Source: Zarea fungicola
Lineage: Eukaryota > Ascomycota > Sordariomycetes > Hypocreales > Cordycipitaceae
Reading direction: 5' to 3'
NCBI GenBank assembly: GCA_900169235.1
Contig: FWCC01000245.1
Span: 1 to 64,000 of the forward strand
Length of the DNA: 64,000 nt
Of this stretch, positions 48,926 through 60,059 are shown piece by piece (the stretch's first letter is position 1; each line of letters starts with the position of its first letter). A program made the translations under genes and the position numbers. The notes below the pieces were generated by a model, which was not told the DNA's origin, did no database searches, and saw only the letters and a list, made by a program, of their open reading frames with translations.

Positions 48926-50703
48926 TTACTCGGGAAGATCGCTATGAAACTGTCAGCAATGACCTATATCAGAATACATGAAACATACTCCATGCTAGCC
49001 TGAACTGATCGGCGCAGTCGTCTATTGTACTGCTTCTTCTCATCAGGTATCTTGCTCCAGTAGAGCTTGCTAGCCTCTGGATTCACAATCGTGCGCGGGT
49101 CGTACGCCGGTTCGTCATCCTCCAAAACCTTCAAAATGGTTTCGATGTGAGATCGTACATCCCCGATGGAGATTGCTGGCGGATTATAGCAATACGTGCC
49201 ATCAGGAGCTATCTGGTGATGAAAAATCTTAGATTGAAAGATGACGCGGGGCTGCTCAGTGGGGAATCGAGGGCTGAAATGCATCTTGATCCTGACTATG
49301 CCGCCATCAAGATTTGTCATTGGTCGCCCGAAATACGTAAGTAACCATACGAATGGGTTCTCATCCTCTAATGAGATGCTGTGTGGCATATCACCTCTCT
49401 GAAAGTACCCGACCATCTGTTCGAATTGGTGGCGCAGGTTCACGGCGACGGTAGAGTCACTATGCTCTGCTGCTAGGCCATCTTTTGCCCAAGTGACGAG
49501 CTCATCTGCCAGGGCATTTTTGATATTCCAAAGCCGGCGTTCGAGATCAGGATAGTTGAATCTACCATCCATACTGTTGTTGTTGCCTGCTTCAAATGGC
49601 ATTTTCTTGAAGGGTGCCAGCTGGGTAGTTTCTGTTGCGCCGGTTCGAACTGCAGCCAAATATGACTCAAAATACCATAAGAAACGTCTTTTACAGAGAT
49701 CTTGAAACGGTTCAAAGGGTATAGTTGCCTCATCGATATCTTCTTGCTCGCTGTCCCTCTCATCGTCTGAGGGTGTAGCAGTAATTGTCTTCGTCCCATC
49801 AGTCTTCAAACCTAGGTAGTTTTCTAAGCGCTGGATTACTGATATTCTCAGGGATTCATGACGAATCTATTCGACTAATGTTAATCCTGGTATGGTCTGC
49901 TGGGCTGATAGTCTCACTTTTTGCACATATGCTTGTTGGTTTTTTCTGTCCTGAGGATTGTTGGCGTTTTCGAAACCGGGCTCGTTTTCGTAAGGGTTAG
50001 GAGACATGAGACTCTGGATGGATAACAAAATGGACTCGAGGCCCTGGGCTGATGACCACTCCTCTCCTCTTTCACCTCTCCAGGTCCTAGTTATGGTTAG
50101 TTTGCTTATCTTCTTATTCGTGTCTCAATACGCTTACCCGAGAATCGAACTGCGAATTGTTAGCCAAGTTTCCAGACTCTGCACAAAAGAGACTACTTAC
50201 AGGCAGACTTTGCCGTTAGAGTAGATGTTGGGGTTAAATCTGCACCGCCCACCGTTGGTGGTAACACACTGAACATGAGGTGCCTCGGACGGATAGCCTG
50301 TGCTCGGTCAACAAAGGGCTGTTCCTAGCAATGGTTTACTACGCCATACCTCTGTTGATTTTGATACAAAACTATGAGGAATGCGTCAGTTGAAATTTTG
50401 TCATGGTGCTAGTAGTGCTTTACTTCATAGAATCCAAATTCGTACGGCGTCTCGTGAGGCCCGACGATGAGTGCCTTGACGTTGCGAACGTCTATATCCC
50501 GGCAAGCGACAGCAAGGGCTCGAAGGGTGTTAGTATCGGTAATGACCGAGTTGGGGCTCGAGGTGTGTTTTCGCAAAACATACCGAGGTCAGATGACCTT
50601 TGGATATCTGCCAACTCCTAAGAAAAATGCTAAAATAAGACCGCTGTTTTAGGGGTAGCTAAAAGTAGCCTACCTTTGTGATGCGAATAATGGACTGGTC
50701 CAT
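48926..50703 (-). CDS. E2 ubiquitin-conjugating enzyme with two UBC folds (UBE2Z-like first half)
   Basis: Nine minus-strand exons are proposed. From the start they are 50674-50703, then five small exons of 34, 95, 22, 97 and 12 nt (the 12-nt one at 50138-50149). A 169-nt exon, 48989-49866 and 48926-48941 follow. They sum to 450 codons in frame. The first UBC fold starts MDQSIIRITKELADIQRSSD and contains PHETPYEFGFYEF and the active site [20 protein letters not shown] (Cys92). LESILLSIQSLMSPNPYENE and EPGFE follow. This NPN/[8 protein letters not shown] pattern is that of UBE2Z/BIRC6-class E2s. The second fold (about 310-424) has FSPRFPTEQP, FHHQIAPDGTYCYNP (Cys379 at the same spacing, HPN replaced by HHQ) and IVNPEASKLYW. 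The last exon (ending DDLPE) is the least certain. It probably acts in ubiquitin transfer; the role of the second fold is unknown. Confidence 0.88.
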
Positions 50704-51821
50704 AATGGCGACCCCGCAAAGCACGGGTAGGCAGAGAAACACCAAGCTATGTGCGTCAAGCTGGAGTTGCAGTTTGTAGCAGGAAGTGTGAGTCTCGTCG
50801 AACGCTGCGGTTTGTTGACGAGGTCGTGAGAACGTAGCTAGTTGCGGCAGGCGACAAGCAGCAAGGCAGGGCGGGGGCGGGGCAAAAGGCTGAGCTGCAC
50901 TGCACTGAGATGTAGTGTGCCTGGGATGACTGCGGCTCCTCGTTGGCGAGAGAAGAGAATGGTAAATGGAGAGAGTCGGTGCTAAACAGAATGATATGTA
51001 GTAGTGAAAAGAACTTGATAGGAGGAAAGAAGGGGAAGGAAAAGTAGCGAAGCTACCAAGCACCTACCTTGAATATAATTACGTACCTTCTAGGTAGGCA
51101 GCTGGCTGCAACCACTGTGATTCACCCGGCGCTAGGTATACGGCACAGTGTCGCGTTTGCGCCGTAACACCAGTATGGAGTTGTAATGTTGAACTTTTGA
51201 GAGGGTCTCGGCACGAACCGGAAAGTCCTTCTTTTGAAGCTATTTCTAAACATCAAGCAGTCATTTAACAATAGCAACAGAGGCTGCAGTCATTTGCTCC
51301 ATCAACACTGACATCAAGGCCACGCCGAGACACTGAAGTGCCGGGAATTCATGTAAATGGTCCATAGACTGCTTGAAGCAACAGCAGTTCGCCGTGCCAG
51401 TTCCCATGGAATTAGCTGTGGGACTGCAGCAATACTGCACATTGCCCAACGAGGCGCATTTGGGGGTGAAGACCTTGGCTATACTAGACCCAAGGAAAAC
51501 ACGAACTTTCTATTATCATAAATTAATATTCTATCAAGTCTTTTGTGTAAATCGTTTGGGCGAGTTTGAAACGGCCTGCAATGCTGGTCTCATGTCGCCA
51601 CCAAGGTAGTCCACAGTTACCAAGGCCCCCGTAATTCGTTCGGGGCTTCACTGGCCGGCCAGCGGGTACGCGAGCTGCGGCTGTCGCGTCACACTGGAGG
51701 CGTTAATTGGTTTCATTGCTCCCAAACTTCACGGATTGCCAGTGGCCCATCTCTTACACGTCGGCCACCTATTTCTAATTCGCCATCACAGGCCGCGTTT
51801 TTAGGATTCTGAAGATTGGCA
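50704..51821. other. Divergent promoter region between the double-UBC gene and RFC2
   Basis: About 1.1 kb holds two outward promoters. A minus-strand frame (50659-51063) continues upstream of the E2 start codon but is Ser/Pro-rich and looks like leader sequence. I see no gene. Confidence 0.55.
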
Positions 51822-53189
51822 ATGGCTTCCTTTTTTGACCTCAAGGCCCGGAAAGCTGCGGCCGCCACAAACGGCAGTTCCGAGCAAAAGCAGAACAAAG
51901 CCAACGACGGTCGCATCCAGCCCTGGGTCGAGAAGTAGTAAGTCTGCACGAGCTCCTTCGCATCTCAACAGCAAAGCCTGGAAGAAAGTGACTAATCTTG
52001 TGATAGTCGCCCCAAAAGCCTTGACGATGTCGCTGCCCAAGAACACACCGTGACAGTCCTACAACGAACATTACAAGCTTCCAACGTACGTGCCACACAT
52101 CGTCGGCACCATACGACAGAGGCATCTTAAGCTTGAACACTGACAAGTTTTTCCCATCCTCACAGCTTCCTCACATGCTCTTCTATGGCCCACCTGGAAC
52201 GGGAAAGACATCCACAATACTCGCCCTCGCCAAGCAGCTCTACGGCCCCGAAATGATGAAGTCGCGTGTCCTCGAACTCAACGCCTCTGACGAGCGCGGC
52301 ATCTCCATTGTCCGCGAGAAAGTCAAAAATTTTGCCCGCATGCAGCTCACTAACCCACCCGCGGGGGTCTACCGTGACAAGTACCCCTGCCCTCCCTTTA
52401 AAATCATCATCCTCGACGAGGCCGACTCTATGACACAGGACGCGCAGAGCGCCCTGCGCCGCACCATGGAGATTTACAGCAAGATCACACGCTTCTGCCT
52501 CATCTGCAACTACGTCACCCGCATCATCGATCCGCTCGCTAGTCGCTGCAGCAAGTTTCGCTTCAAGAGTCTCGACCAGGGCAGCGCGCAGAAGCGCCTC
52601 GAGCAGATTGCCGCCGCCGAGTCCGTGCCCGTCGAGGATGGCGCTATTGATGCACTGATTCGCTGCAGTGAGGGCGATTTGCGAAAGGCTGTCACCTTTC
52701 TGCAGAGCGCGGCGCGTCTGGTAGGTGCTGGTGCTCAGCAGCCCCTGGACCAGTATGGCGGCACTGATCAGGCCATGGAGGTGGACAAGAAGGCGGTGAC
52801 GATCAAAATTATCGAGGACATTGCCGGCGTGATTCCTATGAAGACGATAGATGAGCTAGTTTCTGCGATACGCCCGCGCGGCTCGGGGGGCTCATATGCC
52901 ACCATCTCCAGGGTGGTGGATGACATGGTGGCTGATGGCTGGAGTGCCGGGCAAATGGTGTCACAGGTTCGTTTTTATTTTCTTTTGACCTGTCGAACTT
53001 GCATCGTTCTAATATATCCGTCAGCTATATCAAGTTCTTACACTCGATGAAACGATCCCCGATGCACAAAAGAATAAAATTGTCTTGGTGTTTTCCGAAG
53101 TTGACAAGCGACTGCTGGATGGCGCGGATGAGCACTTGTCGATTCTTGATCTGTCTATGAGGATATCAGCAATCATGGCTGAAAAATAA
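51822..53189 (+). CDS. RFC2: Replication factor C small subunit (yeast Rfc2 type)
   Basis: This AAA+ clamp-loader subunit opens PCNA rings onto primed DNA in replication, repair and checkpoint complexes. Four exons (51822-51937, 52007-52085, 52166-52966, 53025-53189) give 386 residues. Exon joins restore [18 protein letters not shown] and [15 protein letters not shown]. Motifs visible are Walker [10 protein letters not shown] (about residues 73-81), [20 protein letters not shown], Walker [12 protein letters not shown] (about 147), and the sensor/RFC box [20 protein letters not shown] and [12 protein letters not shown]. The insert between [16 protein letters not shown] and the closest fit to the Rfc2 sequence (human RFC4) separate it from Rfc3 and Rfc4. 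The stop lies only 112 bases from the stop of the converging 522-aa gene. Confidence 0.96.
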
Positions 53190-53301
53190 TGTACTATCAT
53201 CTGACGACATAAAAATAGTGGAAACGAAACTTGAAACAGACTGGAACTTGCTAGGCATAACAGTTACAAACCAAGTGGCTCTATATACACAAATTCCCAA
53301 T

Positions 53302-54870
53302 CTATAAGTCATCTTGACCCAAAAGGCCGAGGTTGCCGCGTACTTTGGACCATGGGTCTGTGGAGCTTTGTGATTGAGCCCTGCTTCCTTTTCTTGTGTG
53401 TCTTCGTGCCTTAGGCGTATCTGGTAGCCACATGTCTTTTTCACCAGTTACTAGTACATCTTGCCCTGTAATTTTGCCAATGCCGTCCACCGTCCGCATC
53501 AGGCCCTCAAGAGCAATTTGACCCATTTCAATCGTTTCGGCAACAGACTCTAGTGTTCTCATTTTCGCCGCGTCAGAGGCGTCCGCCCATGGCTTTGCTT
53601 GCGTATAAATATCGGCCTGCGATGCCGTCTCTACGCCTGGTCGACGGTTGCGAGAACCGCCCGTCTCGGCGAATGACGACAGAAGCTGGCTTTCTTCCGC
53701 AACGTGACCGATTCGGCGACGAATTTCCTGGCCTGTTTGGTTGAGGATGGATGACATGTGCGTTCTGTAAGCTACTGCTGCCTTGTGGTTGGCGGATACA
53801 TCCACAAGTGAGGCCAGGTACGGAACGACAAGGTGGTCCGTAGATAGTCGAGGTTCTGTGGCGGCATAACTCACTCGCTTTTTTGTCATGGGGTTCCTGA
53901 ACAGCGGTGGGAGAGACTGTACGCCGTTTCCCACCATCTCTAGTAGGCGTTTCCTTGCCGCCACGTACGATGCGTACTTTTCTCTAATTGCGCCTAGCGC
54001 TGCCTGGATCGCTGCAGGATCCGCCTTGCCCAGATTCTTCTCTGACAAATCATCGCCGTAGTTCTGCGTTCCTTGTATCTCTGGTGTAGCCTTACCGAGC
54101 TCCGTCTCGATCCAGTGAACGAGCTCGTCCCTTGTCGCGCTCAGGGCACTGAGCCTGGCGGCCTGGCTAGAAGGTGCTGATTGGCGTGGAGTACGCAGCC
54201 TGGCTTCGTGTAGCAGTTGTTCCTCCTGTCGCAGTAGCAGTTTAGCTCGCAAGACAACTTTCTCCAGCTGAGTTATCTGACCGGTCATATCCAGCGCCGA
54301 GGTGCTCTGCTCCATGACCATGGTGTGGATGACGTCCCGGGGCACGGGGGGGAGAGGCGGTGTCCCCTGAAGCATAAGTTCCGCGTCGAGAAATCCAGAG
54401 TCCGCTGCGGGTTGCTCTAATAGTAAATCAAGAGTTTCTTGTACAGCGTAGAGGCCGTCGCGTTTTTGGTGCAGTTTCAACAGTGCCACTCTTTCATTCA
54501 GACTCAACATTGGCGATGGCGTTACAACGTGGTGACTGCTACCTCCAACGGCGGATGTAGCTGTTGCCCGCACCCCGGGCATTTCTTGTTGTCGTATTGC
54601 CTCTAATTCTCTCCGCGCGGTGATGTTTTCTTGCAATGCTCCGAGGTAATCCCTGTACACGCTATCGGCTGGTGTGCTGTCTGTGGTGACCGTGTCGTGG
54701 GCATCACTCCCACTTGCCAGTGCTAGTGCCGACTTGATAGGCGCTCCCTGCGCGCAGTCGCCCAGGTGCACGGCCAAGATGCGACGTATGTAGTTGACTT
54801 GCTCTCTGGATTTCACATAAGGACCAAGTTTGTGTTGAATCTCCTCGGCCAGAATATTCGCGTTTTGCAT
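53302..54870 (-). CDS. Uncharacterised coiled-coil protein, 522 residues
   Basis: I do not recognise this gene. It reads as one exon from the ATG at 54870 (MQNANILAEEIQHKLGPYVK). An upstream in-frame TTG is not a likely start. The protein is mostly alpha-helical with heptad-like stretches: HKLGPYVKSREQVNYIRRIL near the start, then LQENITARRELEAIRQQ. Further stretches are MTGQITQLEKVVLRAKLLLR (about 210-230), IREKYASYVAARKRLLEMV (about 305) and LESVAETIEMGQIALEGLM (about 450). The C-terminus is basic and Ser-rich (KARRHTRKGSRAQSQSS), then GNLGLLGQDDL. It has no membrane helix or enzyme motif. A cytoskeletal, kinetochore or spindle-linked structural role would suit the architecture but is not shown. 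It overlaps RFC2 closely at the 3' end. Confidence 0.75.
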   Translation of the reverse strand: MQNANILAEEIQHKLGPYVKSREQVNYIRRILAVHLGDCAQGAPIKSALALASGSDAHDTVTTDSTPADSVYRDYLGALQENITARRELEAIRQQEMPGVRATATSAVGGSSHHVVTPSPMLSLNERVALLKLHQKRDGLYAVQETLDLLLEQPAADSGFLDAELMLQGTPPLPPVPRDVIHTMVMEQSTSALDMTGQITQLEKVVLRAKLLLRQEEQLLHEARLRTPRQSAPSSQAARLSALSATRDELVHWIETELGKATPEIQGTQNYGDDLSEKNLGKADPAAIQAALGAIREKYASYVAARKRLLEMVGNGVQSLPPLFRNPMTKKRVSYAATEPRLSTDHLVVPYLASLVDVSANHKAAVAYRTHMSSILNQTGQEIRRRIGHVAEESQLLSSFAETGGSRNRRPGVETASQADIYTQAKPWADASDAAKMRTLESVAETIEMGQIALEGLMRTVDGIGKITGQDVLVTGEKDMWLPDTPKARRHTRKGSRAQSQSSTDPWSKVRGNLGLLGQDDL

Positions 54871-55581
54871 CGTAATGTTTCCTATGGTCTGCTGGTGCGA
54901 GGTTAAAAACAAGTATCATCGCGCGTTCGCGAGAGCGTCGTGAGGGTGGGTCGTTGGTAATGAGATGGGACGATTGTGATAGCTTGATGTGCAATATTCC
55001 TTAAATTAAAGCGCGGTAGTAATATGTATGCGTGACTTATTAGATGCTATGATTTTAATATTTTGAGTATTACGGCGTGGCAGACATCGCAGCTGCAACT
55101 AAAGAGTACTACTGATAGTGCCGTTATAGCATGTCAGGTGTAAACGACGCTCAGTATGCAGTGCAGGTGCCCACGAACCCACTACTCATCCGCACGCCCA
55201 TTGACCTCCTTAAGATATCAATTGAAGTCATTGGTAGCCTCAAGCGTATTCTAAAGACGGTCCCAGCTTAAAGTCTCGGTGTCGAGCGAAGCCAGTCGTT
55301 GCGCCGCTTTGAAGCCATCACGAATCTTCCTGCCATTCAACTCAGAGGGTGAAAGACGATCCAAGTGGACAAGAATTCCCGAATATTAACTTTCATGAGA
55401 GTCAGCACGCGGTACATTCAGAAATTTGTGCCAAACTTTGCGATGGCTAGCTGCATGAAGTGGCGGATAGAACCGTTGGTGTGATCGAGCCGTCACAGTG
55501 CTGTGAAATTTTGCCACACGGCTTGATGTCAAAATCCCAATACCGCCAGCTGATTGTAATTTACAAAAGAAGATTTATTTA

Positions 55582-56166
55582 ATGGCAGTGCATAACAAGA
55601 CATTGAATCCTGAAAGACCTCACCAGCAACACGACTACTATGCCGTAGATCTGAGACGGATCCCTGTTCAAGGAAATTATCTACCTCATCGAAGACTAAA
55701 ACTCGCAGGTAAAACTACTAGCATTTTCTCTCATGTGATTAGAATACGGCACAATGAAATTCCTTTTTTTTTTCATGAGATGAAAAGGGAACTTAAGGTA
55801 ATCACTTTCATTCTGCGGCTCGGCTCTCGGTTCTGGAACGGCAACACTGTAAAGAAGCATTTCTGGAACCTCCGACACACAATCTTAACCTATTATGAGA
55901 CTGTTTATATTTCAATGAAGTATTATCTATCTCTTCAGTTAGTTGTTGGCACGAGTGATGCCTTGTGTAAGAATCAACTTACTAGCAGCGAGCGTTTTCC
56001 CTGTCCACCAAGCAAAAGCACGACAACGCCGTTACTGCTGCCGCAATTAATGCCATCCAATGAGTTATTTGCTTTGAAATCAGTTATACGGGCTCTTGGG
56101 ACCCCTGAGGCGATGAGGCACAGTGAGATACTTCTTGAGGCTCTTGCACCTGATGGGTGGATTTGA
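55582..56166 (+). CDS. Doubtful open reading frame, 194 residues
   Basis: An ATG-started frame (MAVHNKTLNPERPHQQ) runs 194 codons, longer than expected by chance in this AT-rich stretch. Its composition (many aromatic and basic residues, SIFSHVIRIRHNEIPFFFHE) matches no family I know. No upstream promoter signal is evident. It may be an orphan gene, a decayed gene or chance. Confidence 0.2.
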   Translation: MAVHNKTLNPERPHQQHDYYAVDLRRIPVQGNYLPHRRLKLAGKTTSIFSHVIRIRHNEIPFFFHEMKRELKVITFILRLGSRFWNGNTVKKHFWNLRHTILTYYETVYISMKYYLSLQLVVGTSDALCKNQLTSSERFPCPPSKSTTTPLLLPQLMPSNELFALKSVIRALGTPEAMRHSEILLEALAPDGWI

Positions 56167-56189
56167 GCCCTCTTTGCCGGGGAAACAGC

Positions 56190-56537
56190 CTATATTTGCT
56201 GATCCGCGATGTTTGTCAGATCGACTAGAGCTTGTAGTCCTGATTCTATGCTCGGCAAAGACTGTGATAAGGAAGAAGGCGTCTCATAGACCGTCAGTCT
56301 GGCCCGCTTTGCCTTGCTTATGCCTGTCGCATTACCACTGGCTTCAACAGACTCAGTCCCAAACTGCTTCTTCTGCAATTTCTCCATGCCGGCTTTGTTA
56401 ATCTGTCGATGCTGGGGCAGCATCACCTTCACTTGATCGGCTTGCAATGCGAGATTTGCCGTAAATCTACCAGTACCGTCTCCCACGTATTCAGGCCTTG
56501 TAGCTACAAACAAACCATCCTTCAATGTGCTTTGCAT
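56190..56537 (-). CDS. Doubtful open reading frame, 115 residues, perhaps a gene remnant
   Basis: From the ATG at 56537 the minus strand encodes 115 residues with balanced, protein-like composition (LFVATRPEYVGDGTGRF, ALQADQVKVMLPQHRQINKA, KKQFGTESVEASGNATG). The frame can be extended upstream to an AG at about 56580, just after an in-frame TAG. This suggests that an upstream exon may exist (a candidate ends near 56618-56650) or that the gene is broken. I recognise no family. Confidence 0.3.
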   Translation of the reverse strand: MQSTLKDGLFVATRPEYVGDGTGRFTANLALQADQVKVMLPQHRQINKAGMEKLQKKQFGTESVEASGNATGISKAKRARLTVYETPSSLSQSLPSIESGLQALVDLTNIADQQI

Positions 56538-57023
56538 CCTCTCCACAAGGGCGATTCGCTTCAGTACGACTCTGATCTACGTAATTCCAAGTGTTACAGC
56601 TCAACAAGCATTACCTGCCTTATAGCAAAGAACTTCTTTGGCCATACTGTCAAAACCTGTTATGAATGCCAAGAATATCTCGACTATCAGGTTGCAGTCT
56701 CTTGTCACTGGCAGCACTTACTCGCCCGGTCCAGATAGGAACATGCTACTGAGAATAACTCGGTGAGCTGTGAGCAAATTGTTTAACTCTAGCTCCTGCT
56801 TGGCCTACAGGCTTCAAAAAGAACCATCGTCTGCTAGTAAGGACGTTCCGTATATTTAGAGCCATCACAGCTTAGATTAATCTGCTATGACTGCCTACTA
56901 AAATGCAAATACCCCTTTGCCCTGACCAACGCCAGTCATGCACTCAATGCCACCCTACCCCAGCTTCCCCCAGTAATAATAACCAACAAATTTTCACCCT
57001 TTTGCATGGGAGACTCACGGTGT

Positions 57024-59202
57024 TCACGGCCTGCTACTCCCAGAGCGGCGCTCGTTTAGCCTAAAGGCAGCCAACCGTTTAGTTAATGGCTCATCCGGGT
57101 CACGGGGCGTGGCGTGGTGGTGGGAGAAGGAGGATGGTGTGGAGGAAGTGGTAGAAGTTGGGGATGCAGATGTGGAAGCCGACGACGGCAAGTGGTCTGC
57201 GGTTGCAGCAAAGTCGTCGCGTCGGCGCTTGGGGATTCGCTCACCAGTCGATTTCAGAATGGCCTGGAGGGTCTGCCAGCCTTCTGTGGAGCGCAGCTGG
57301 AACGAGTCGGCGAGGTCGTGCTGGCTGGCCACCCTGCAAAGCAGAGTTTCTTCGTCCTAGAATAACAATATTAACATTCTAGTTACTTTTCAATCCACTT
57401 TAGGCGTGTATTTCTAAACCAGTTTTCTGCCCTTACCTTGGACATGGTGCCCATCTGGTGAATAAAGCACAAGATATGAAAATTGGAAATTTCCTGGCCA
57501 TCGGCACTGGGCTTTTGACCCGGCGTCATTCCTAGCGCCTTGGCCAATGCAGAATGTTCTTGGCTTTCCCCAATGTACTCGCGATTCTCAATAGGGAACC
57601 CGGTGTACGTAAACATTGGTTTTGGATCGGCAGGGAAGCCGTGTGTAAGAGTCACGAAGAGGTACTCGATGGGGAACGCCGGCCTCGCATTCTCCTGTAC
57701 ATTGGCGCCATACTCGTTGACTCTGCGGAAGAACACTTCTGGAATGTAGCGTGTGCGGCTGGTTGAGCCGTCGTCCTCCTCCTCACCGCGTACCAACATT
57801 TGCGTAGGGTCGGCGGACGGCTCAATAATATCTGCCCTGACCATTTCAACAGCATCATTAGATGCCTGGTATGCGGCAATTGCAATCTCGCCCTCTTCGT
57901 TGCCAGAGATGATGCAAGTGACAAAGCTGGAGCCGAATTTGCCCGTATCGCTCCATTTCGTCGCCTTGGGATGTTGCGCTTGTAGTCGCGCTGCAAAGCA
58001 CGTCTCCTGGGACGTGAGAAAGTAAGAATCTGCATGTCGTTTACATATAACGGATCCATCACCCTGGCCCGCATCTAGCAGGTCTGTCCATATGACACCC
58101 ACAGGCTCCAGACCGCACAGCTTGGCGATGTGGTCTATATCTGCTTGATTCTCCCAGGCATTCAGCGTCACCCCATCCATCTCGTCCACTTGCGGCGGTT
58201 CAAAGATTGCCTCCACTACAGCCTTGGTGCCGAGAGGTACCTCTGCATACTCTGCATATCGTCCATATAGGTAACCGAGTCGTTGTGCGCCAGTCTTGCG
58301 CCAGGCGTCGATAAAACCGTCAATGATGGTTGGGCTGGAAAACTCGACGTGGTCCACCATGCGGAATGGTTGCGGGTTTAGAGTGATGGCACTTGGTTGG
58401 CACTTTGTACATACACCCTCAGGCCACTGAGGATGCCCCGAGGGACAATCGCGCCGGACCCGGTAGAACGGCTCAGCCAGAGGTGGGATAAAGGAGCTCC
58501 CCAGCTCGGGCTTATTCGTGGCCGAGTTGATTTTGCGCAGATGGGAGTGGAAGGATGGGTATTTGATCTTCTTGTCGGCAAGGTATTTCGCATCAAAGGG
58601 GTCTAGGGGCTGGCAAAAGTCGCACATGCCCTTGGGCCCGTGGCGGCACATCCTATCCCGGCCGCGGGGGATTTTGCCGCTCAGGCGGTCCAGGCGATCG
58701 TCGAGCGGTGATTGCTTGACAACCTCCCATGGTCTGACTATTTTCTCGATTTTGGCGTCGACCGGGAAGTCCTCGCCGGCCATCACAGGCTTACCGTTTA
58801 GCTTGCCGGAGTTGACAGGAACGGTCCCGTTTGCGGATCCATTGGCGTCGTCGCTCTTGTGTTGATATGTAATGAAAATGAGATCGCCATGCCTGCCCCA
58901 TGATTAACTGCTGATTACTCTTCGGGGTGTCTTATTTCACGTACTTGAGCCCAATTTGGCCAATCTTGAAGTTGACGATATCGCCGAGGCGCTTTGCGTC
59001 GCCACCGGTAGGTGAGTTGGACATGCTTAGCGTTTTGGGATCAACAGTGGATGGGAGGTGGGCGAGCAGCTAGACAGATGAGTAGATGAGCATGTTAATG
59101 AGACTTGGTGCTACATACTTGCTTCCCCATATCACCAAAGGTCGTCGTGGATTCCACGGTTAGACGGGCCATGCCGTCGGGGCCACGAACACGGAGCAGC
59201 AT
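57024..59202 (-). CDS. NPL4: Npl4, ubiquitin-binding cofactor of Cdc48/p97
   Basis: Npl4 works with Ufd1 and the AAA ATPase Cdc48 to extract ubiquitinated proteins from membranes and complexes for the proteasome, including ER-associated degradation. Four exons (59119-59202, 58945-59069, 57437-58892, 57024-57356) give 665 residues. The N-terminus is the UBX-like domain ([19 protein letters not shown]). A zinc-finger region with paired Cys motifs follows ([12 protein letters not shown], then [17 protein letters not shown]). The MPN-like core comes next ([36 protein letters not shown]). The conserved C-terminal domain includes TYCF-type elements and ends [19 protein letters not shown], then [14 protein letters not shown]. 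The final ~60 residues are a Ser/Thr/Pro-rich tail. Splice joins at KHGDLIF and MSKDEETL support the model. Confidence 0.96.
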
Positions 59203-60059
59203 TCTGACGTCGGTTGCGTGTGTTGCGTGGCGGGGTGCAAGCGGGAGGTCGTGTAAGGTAATTTGGCCTGGCCAAGCCTGAAATTCAGTGGCTATGTGGT
59301 CAACGGGGCGATAAAAGGTGTTACTGGCGCTGTGTCATGGAGAATGCAGATGTGACAGATCGAGCAAAGGTGAGATGTTGAGGTGATGGAGGCGGAAGCT
59401 GGTCGGTGGCGTCGGAGCTCTGACGGGTGCACTAATAAATGTCGGCTCTGTGTAACTCGGTGCCTGCATATTCACATCTAATGCGAAGGGGAATCAGCAC
59501 AGTAGGCGGGCGATTGGACAATGGTGAATTGACATTATAGCTGCTTTCAAATTATTACTGTTTGTCTGATATTGCCTTTTTACTTTGTCTATTTTTATAA
59601 ATGAACGGCTGGCTTTGACTTCAAGTTACGGACGTGCTTGTAAATCTAGCGGCACGGTGACAACAGCTACCAACGTCATTTGCAGGTGCCTGACGCAGGA
59701 GAAACGTTAGCCCGAGGCGTGATGGCCAAGCTGAACCTGTGAGTGAATGCCCATCATCCCAAGCCGCCACACACTCAGAAAGGTACGTACCCATACCCTG
59801 GCTACCCCAAAAAGTGGCCACAAGCTATGATTATCTGTCCAGAACAGCAAAGCGATCCAGGTTGGCGTCACAGCTTCTGATTTCGATCTATTTTCCACAT
59901 CTCCTCACGCCTCACCACGCCGCCTTTTATTTTGCTTCCGCTTTACTGTAAATATACTAATACTTTTACACACGACAACTGGGCTCTCTTGTACCCAAAC
60001 ATTCTCCCAATCATTTCAATCGCATTGAAGAAGAATTGTCCAAGCAAACAACCGCCACC
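59203..60059. other. Divergent promoter region between NPL4 and SEC66
   Basis: Both neighbours are transcribed outward from this 857-base region. No gene is visible. The SEC66 start lies in a strong GCCACCATG context. Confidence 0.55.

Larger units (their letters stand above)
54871..57023. other. Gene-poor stretch with two doubtful open frames
   Basis: These 2.15 kb contain no gene I can name. Two frames, 55582-56166 (+) and 56190-56537 (-), are listed separately at low confidence. The rest shows no motifs. Confidence 0.5.

Noticed and set aside
49652..49664. GGTTCGAACTGCA, resembling a tRNA T-loop
   Set aside because: It lies inside the double-UBC coding exon and no cloverleaf can be built around it.
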